DNA of 7,250 bases from an uncultured Faecalibacterium sp. GTDB lineage: Bacteria > Bacillota > Clostridia > Oscillospirales > Ruminococcaceae. Made by a program: the position numbers and the translations under genes. Location: assembly GCA_934525405.1 (NCBI GenBank), contig CAKSZF010000075.1:1-7250 (forward strand), read 5' to 3'. The first letter of the stretch is position 1; every line of letters starts with the position of its first letter. The notes under the pieces are model-generated. The model was not told the origin of the DNA. It ran no database searches and saw nothing but the letters and a program-made list of their open reading frames with translations. Shown here piece after piece: positions 4,425-7,250 of the stretch.

Positions 4425-6596
4425 TTACAGGTGCAGCACGCGGTCCTTGATCTCTTGCGTGCGGCCCTGGTTCCAGAACTGGGTGCCGATATAACCGCAG
4501 GTGCGGCGGGCAACGTTCAGCTTGTTCTGGTCGCGGTTGCCGCACTTGGGGCACTCCCACACCAGCTTGCCGTCGTCCTCCACGATCTTGATCTCGCCAT
4601 CGTAGCCGCACACCTGACAGTAGTCGGACTTGGTGTTCAACTCGGCGTACATGATGTTGTCGTAGATGAACTGCAGCACGCTCATGACGGCTTCCAGATT
4701 GTCCTGCATGTTGGGCACTTCCACATAGCTGATGGCACCGCCCGGGGACAGGCGCTGGAAGTCGGCCTCAAACTTCAGCTTGGTAAAGGCGTCGATGGGC
4801 TCAGAGACATGGACGTGGTAGCTGTTGGTGATATAGTTCTTGTCCGTGATGCCCTCCACGATGCCAAAGCGCTTTTGCAGGCACTTGGCGAACTTGTAGG
4901 TGGTGGATTCCAGCGGGGTGCCGTAGAGGGAGTAGTCCATGTTCTCGGCCTTCTTCCACTCGTTGCACTTGTCGTTCATGTGCTGCATCACGCTCAGGGC
5001 AAAGGGCTTGGCACCGGCATCGGTGTGGCTCTTGCCGGTCATATACTTCACGCACTCGTACAGGCCGGCATAGCCCAGACTGATGGTGGAGTAGCCGCCG
5101 AACAGCAGCTTGTCGATCTTTTCGCCCTTCTTCAGGCGCGCCAGCGCACCGTACTGCCACAGGATGGGGGCAGCATCGCTGGGTGTGCCCATCAGCCGCT
5201 GATGACGTGCCTGCAAAGCGCGGTGGCACAGCGCCAGACGCTCGTCAAAGATCTTCCAGAACTTTTCAAAGTTGCCGCCGGAGCTCAGGGCGACGTCCAC
5301 CAGGTTGATGGTGACCACGCCCTGATTGAAACGGCCATAATACTTGGGCTTGCCGGTCTCGGGGTCCACATAGGGGGTCAGGAAGCTGCGGCAGCCCATA
5401 CAGGTGTAGCAGTGGCCTTCGCCGTTCTTGTCCACCTTGAGTTCCAGCATCTTCTTTTCCGAGATATAGTCCGGCACCATGCGCTTGGCGGTGCACTTGG
5501 CGGCCAGCTCGGTCAGGTAGTAGTAGGGAGCGCCGGGGCGGATGTTGTCCTCTTCCAGCACATAGATCAGCTTGGGGAAGGCGGGGGTGATCCACACACC
5601 GGCCTCGTTCTTCACGCCCTGATAGCGCTGCCGGATGGTCTCCTCAATGATGATGGCAAGGTCGGCCTTTTCCTGCGGGTTGCGGGCTTCGCCCAGATAC
5701 ATGAACACGGTAATGAAGGGTGCTTGACCGTTGGTGGTCATCAGGGTGACTACCTGATACTGGATAGTCTGCACGCCGCGGTTGATCTCGTTGCGCAGAC
5801 GGCGCTCCACGATCTCCTTCTTGCGCTCGGCAGAAACATCCAGCCCTTTCATTTCCAGTTCCACCTCGGCGGCGATCTTCTTGCGGGAGACATCCACAAA
5901 GGGAGCCAGATGGGTCAGGCTGATGCTCTGGCCGCCGTACTGGTTGGAGGCTACCTGTGCAATGATCTGGGTGGCAATGTTGCAGGCAGTGGAGAAGCTG
6001 TGCGGCTTCTCGATATAGGTGCCGGAGATGACGGTGCCGTTCTGCAGCATGTCCTCAAGGTTCACCAGATCGCAGTTGTGCATGTGCTGGGCAAAGTAGT
6101 CGGAATCGTGGAAGTGGATCAGACCTTCCTGATGCGCCTTTACGATCTCCGGGTCCAGCAGCAGACGGGCGGTCAGATCCTTGGAGATCTCGCCGGCCAT
6201 ATAGTCGCGCTGCACGCTGTTGACGGTGGGATTCTTGTTGGCGTTCTCCTGCTTGACCTCTTCGTTCTGGCACTCGATCAGGCTCAGGATGCGCTCATCG
6301 GTGGTGTTGGTCTGGCGCTTCAGGCTCTGGACATAGCGATAGGTGATATAGTGCCGTGCCACATCATGGGCCTGAATGTCCATCAGCTGGTTCTCTACCA
6401 GATCCTGCACTTCCTCCACGCTAATCGCGCGGTTGAGCTGCTGGCATTGATCGGTGACGGCTGCGGCGATCTGGGTGATCTGCTCCCGGCTCAGGCGAGC
6501 CTGACCGCCCACGGAATCGCTGGCTTTGGTAACGGCGGTGATGATCTTGGTAATATCAAAAGGAACTTCTGCACCGTTACGTTTGATGATCTTCAT
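4425..6596 (-). CDS. nrdD: Anaerobic ribonucleoside-triphosphate reductase, class III
   Basis: NrdD reduces ribonucleoside triphosphates to dNTPs without oxygen using a glycyl radical. The product is 723 residues, close to E. coli NrdD (about 712). An N-terminal ATP-cone (about 2-93; IIKRNGAEVPFD at 3-14) gives allosteric control. The reductase core includes HNCDLVNLEDML (173-184; Cys175 is the likely active-site cysteine), SFSTACNIATQ (200-210), and YTCMGCRS (397-404; Cys402 matches the thiyl-forming position). The C-terminus has four zinc-binding cysteines (660, 663, 682, 685) and the glycyl radical loop RTCGYIG (698-704) with Gly701 as radical site, so every key residue is present. The similarity pattern, recalled not aligned, fits the formate-using E. 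coli-like subtype. The start at 6596 has AGGAGGAG just upstream; the same frame is open further upstream but lacks a ribosome binding site. It is first gene of an nrdD-nrdG operon under likely NrdR control. Confidence 0.98.
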   Translation of the reverse strand: MKIIKRNGAEVPFDITKIITAVTKASDSVGGQARLSREQITQIAAAVTDQCQQLNRAISVEEVQDLVENQLMDIQAHDVARHYITYRYVQSLKRQTNTTDERILSLIECQNEEVKQENANKNPTVNSVQRDYMAGEISKDLTARLLLDPEIVKAHQEGLIHFHDSDYFAQHMHNCDLVNLEDMLQNGTVISGTYIEKPHSFSTACNIATQIIAQVASNQYGGQSISLTHLAPFVDVSRKKIAAEVELEMKGLDVSAERKKEIVERRLRNEINRGVQTIQYQVVTLMTTNGQAPFITVFMYLGEARNPQEKADLAIIIEETIRQRYQGVKNEAGVWITPAFPKLIYVLEEDNIRPGAPYYYLTELAAKCTAKRMVPDYISEKKMLELKVDKNGEGHCYTCMGCRSFLTPYVDPETGKPKYYGRFNQGVVTINLVDVALSSGGNFEKFWKIFDERLALCHRALQARHQRLMGTPSDAAPILWQYGALARLKKGEKIDKLLFGGYSTISLGYAGLYECVKYMTGKSHTDAGAKPFALSVMQHMNDKCNEWKKAENMDYSLYGTPLESTTYKFAKCLQKRFGIVEGITDKNYITNSYHVHVSEPIDAFTKLKFEADFQRLSPGGAISYVEVPNMQDNLEAVMSVLQFIYDNIMYAELNTKSDYCQVCGYDGEIKIVEDDGKLVWECPKCGNRDQNKLNVARRTCGYIGTQFWNQGRTQEIKDRVLHL

Positions 6597-6601
6597 CGGT
6601 T

Positions 6602-6610
6602 CTCCTCCTT
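6602..6610 (-). promoter_or_regulatory. Ribosome binding site of nrdD
   Basis: The minus strand reads AAGGAGGAG, ending 5 nt before the ATG at 6594-6596. It is a near-perfect anti-16S match and indicates strong translation. It settles the start against the ATG 29 codons upstream. Confidence 0.85.
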
Positions 6611-6629
6611 GTATATGGGTGCATTGTGA

Positions 6630-6660
6630 ACGGGTACCTCTTACTATAAGAGATACCCGT
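6630..6660 (-). promoter_or_regulatory. 14-bp hairpin in the nrdD 5' leader
   Basis: In the minus-strand RNA the arms 6647-6660 and 6630-6643 pair over 14 bp around a 3-nt loop. The arms are ACGGGTATCTCTTA and TAAGAGGTACCCGT; the only irregularity is one U-G wobble, which would be a C-A mismatch on the plus strand, so the structure suits the nrdD transcript. No U run follows, so it is not a normal terminator. It ends about 20 nt before the ribosome binding site and could act in mRNA stability or as a protein-binding site. Confidence 0.7.
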
Positions 6661-6698
6661 CTGCGCACAACGATATCCAACAAACTGAATGTAGCTCT

Positions 6699-6726
6699 AT
6701 TTTATCATTATCTTGTGGCAAGTCAA
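6699..6726 (-). promoter_or_regulatory. nrdD-nrdG promoter
   Basis: On the minus strand the -35 is TTGACT (6721-6726) and the -10 is TAAAAT (6699-6704), with 16 bp between. TG one base before the -10 makes it an extended -10. Transcription would start near 6692, giving a leader of about 95 nt that holds the 14-bp hairpin. Confidence 0.7.
6703..6718. promoter_or_regulatory. NrdR box-like site 1 (promoter-overlapping)
   Basis: By hand this 16-mer matches the NrdR consensus ACACWATATATWGTGT (recalled from published comparative work) at 10 of 16 positions, including TTGTG in the right half. Alone it would be weak, but it starts exactly 32 bp from the stronger box at 6735 and lies between the -35 and -10 of the nrdD promoter, where a bound repressor would block RNA polymerase. 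Confidence 0.5.
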
Positions 6727-6734
6727 GCAAAACA

Positions 6735-6750
6735 CCACTATATTTTGCGT
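6735..6750. promoter_or_regulatory. NrdR box-like site 2 (upstream)
   Basis: CCACTATATTTTGCGT matches the recalled NrdR consensus at 13 of 16 positions, mismatching at positions 1, 10 and 14. It sits 8 bp upstream of the -35 element. NrdR is the ATP-cone repressor of ribonucleotide reductase operons and normally binds two boxes about three helical turns apart, as seen here. The nrdR gene is not in the window. Confidence 0.72.
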
Positions 6751-6907
6751 TTTGTAGCAATCGCCAAAAATCCCAGATATTTTTCGGGGTAAAATTTTGC
6801 CCTAAAAGACTTGACAGAGCAACCTGCTTTCCGGCGGGTAATATAAGCCGCCGTCTATACCCGGTCGGGCTTCACACGGCCTATATAATGTAATAATATA
6901 GGGACGA
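6751..6907. other. Intergenic DNA upstream of nrdD, no gene
   Basis: No coding frame with a ribosome binding site is seen. It contains an 18-bp near-palindrome centred on AAAATTTT (6786-6803), a TTGACA at 6811-6816 lacking a -10 at a workable distance, a 6-bp GC stem (CGGCGG 6832-6837, CCGCCG 6848-6853), and an AT-rich inverted repeat at 6880-6902. Confidence 0.6.
6880..6902. repeat. AT-rich inverted repeat
   Basis: CCTATATAAT and ATAATATAGG face each other around GTA: 10-bp arms with one mismatch. It contains a TATAAT (6884-6889), but no -35 fits upstream. It sits immediately before the repeat block and could be an operator or an insertion-site relic. Confidence 0.5.
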
Positions 6908-6932
6908 ACCCTCTCAGGCGCTCCCGTGCCAG
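6908..6932 (-). repeat. Half repeat: hairpin 2 and tail only
   Basis: This is the same element as 3366-3390 apart from one base. The change turns a G-C pair of hairpin 2 into a G-U wobble when read on the plus strand, so the stem survives there. Like its sister it lacks hairpin 1. Confidence 0.8.
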
Positions 6933-6938
6933 CAGCCG

Positions 6939-7061
6939 AACTCCCTCAGTCAAAGCCTGACGGCTTTGCCAGCTCCCTCTGGGAGGTAGCCTCTGGCGCA
7001 CCCGCAAACTTTGCGCTTTAGCCGGAAGCTTTACCGCTATGCCAAAGGCCCCATCTTAGAG
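6939..7061 (-). repeat. Long repeat, copy B of inverted pair
   Basis: This is the reverse complement of 3667-3788 with about 88% identity by hand count. Its hairpin 2 reads GGCAAAGCC/GGCTTTGAC on the minus strand against GGCAAAACC/GGTTTTGAC in copy A: two linked changes that keep the pair (A-U to G-C). The 36-bp spacer copy is at 7011-7046. The two long copies enclose the whole nrdD-nrdG operon. Confidence 0.85.
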
Positions 7062-7100
7062 GGGGCTGGCATCGAGCGCAGCGAGATGACTGGGGGAGTT
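7061..7100 (+). repeat. Repeat fragment, GCTGGCATCGAGCGCAG variant
   Basis: GGGGGCTGGCATC, GAGCGCAGC, GAGATGAC, then TGGGGGAGTT repeats the plan of right arm of hairpin 1, a partly paired second stem (CATC/GATG) and a G-rich tail. It is a relative of the minus-strand fragment at 3587-3611. Confidence 0.6.
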
Positions 7101-7141
7101 CGCTCCGCGCAAAGAAATTGGAAAAAAGATGTCAAAAAGTG

Positions 7142-7170
7142 TTGACAACTGTCCCGGGGTGTGGTATTAT
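7142..7170 (+). promoter_or_regulatory. Strong sigma-70-type promoter
   Basis: TTGACA (7142-7147) is a perfect -35, followed by exactly 17 bp and TATTAT (7165-7170), with TG one base before it as an extended -10. It is the best promoter in the window by inspection. Transcription would start near 7177 and run out of the window. A/T-rich DNA upstream (7118-7140) could act as an UP element. Confidence 0.85.
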
Positions 7171-7175
7171 ACTTG

Positions 7176-7250
7176 AGCGCCAAGCGCTGAGACAAAAGAA
7201 TGACTTCTGAAGCCTCAGCAGGAAGCCCTTGAAAAGAACCAATGAACGTT
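7176..7250 (+). other. Transcript leader, possibly of an rRNA operon
   Basis: The leader starts with a small hairpin (AGCGC, CAA, GCGCT at 7176-7188). It then contains CCCTTGAAAAG (7226-7236), which resembles the boxA-like CTTTGAAAAC that precedes 16S rRNA genes in many Firmicutes. No Shine-Dalgarno sequence precedes either ATG (7200, 7242), which argues against a protein start here. A leader of a highly expressed protein gene is the alternative. Confidence 0.4.

Noticed and set aside
6575..6624. Small upstream frame starting at 6624 and overlapping the nrdD start (MHPYTRRRTDEDHQT)
   Set aside because: It has no ribosome binding site and its composition is explained by the Shine-Dalgarno region being read as Arg codons.
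4431..6629. Open frame of 732 codons on the plus strand, antisense to nrdD
   Set aside because: nrdD is certain, with all catalytic residues present. The antisense frame gives a Val/Leu/Ala/Gly/His-rich low-complexity protein and stays open because GC-rich codon use on the real strand leaves few antisense stops. It has no ribosome binding site.
6811..6844. Divergent plus-strand promoter from TTGACA at 6811
   Set aside because: The nearest -10-like sequence, TAATAT at 6839, is 22 bp away, too far for normal sigma-70 use, and no gene follows.
7200..7232. Short frame MTSEASAGSP as a possible leader peptide
   Set aside because: It has no ribosome binding site, no run of regulatory codons and no terminator/antiterminator pair visible before the window ends.

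Overview
The window looks like chromosomal DNA of a GC-rich, strictly anaerobic gut Firmicute, most likely Faecalibacterium or a close Ruminococcaceae relative. The grounds are GC-rich codon use, Gram-positive ribosome binding sites, an oxygen-sensitive class III ribonucleotide reductase, and many short hairpin repeats ending in TGAGAGGG of the kind I associate with Faecalibacterium. The genus is an inference from memory and was not searched.

Layout. Positions 1-426 hold no gene I can defend and are filled with hairpin repeats. A family 2 glycosyltransferase (427-1455, minus) and a RecQ helicase (1705-3282, plus) are transcribed divergently from a 249-bp region that carries an extended -10 element for each. 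recQ ends at a large nested hairpin terminator. It is followed by about 430 bp of mixed repeats up to the nrdG stop codon. nrdG (3798-4355) and nrdD (4425-6596) are both on the minus strand. They form an nrdD-nrdG operon for anaerobic dNTP synthesis: NrdD is the glycyl-radical reductase and NrdG is the radical-SAM enzyme that installs its radical. Upstream of nrdD are a good promoter, two NrdR-box-like sites placed 32 bp apart over that promoter, and a 14-bp hairpin in the 5' leader. Positions 6751-7130 are again non-coding and repeat-rich. The window ends with a near-consensus promoter (TTGACA, 17 bp, TATTAT) and a leader without a ribosome binding site, plausibly the start of an rRNA operon.

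The protein-coding genes are ordinary. The interest lies in the non-coding DNA. Two-hairpin repeats sit 0-11 nt after the stop codons of all three minus-strand genes and in two cases double as intrinsic terminators. One of these lies between nrdD and nrdG, where it could lower nrdG expression relative to nrdD. The second hairpin of the repeats varies in sequence but keeps its base pairing. A 36-bp spacer inside the longer repeats occurs three times, and its core differs mostly at third codon positions of one reading frame. I found no evidence of a phage, CRISPR array, insertion sequence, toxin-antitoxin or defence system.
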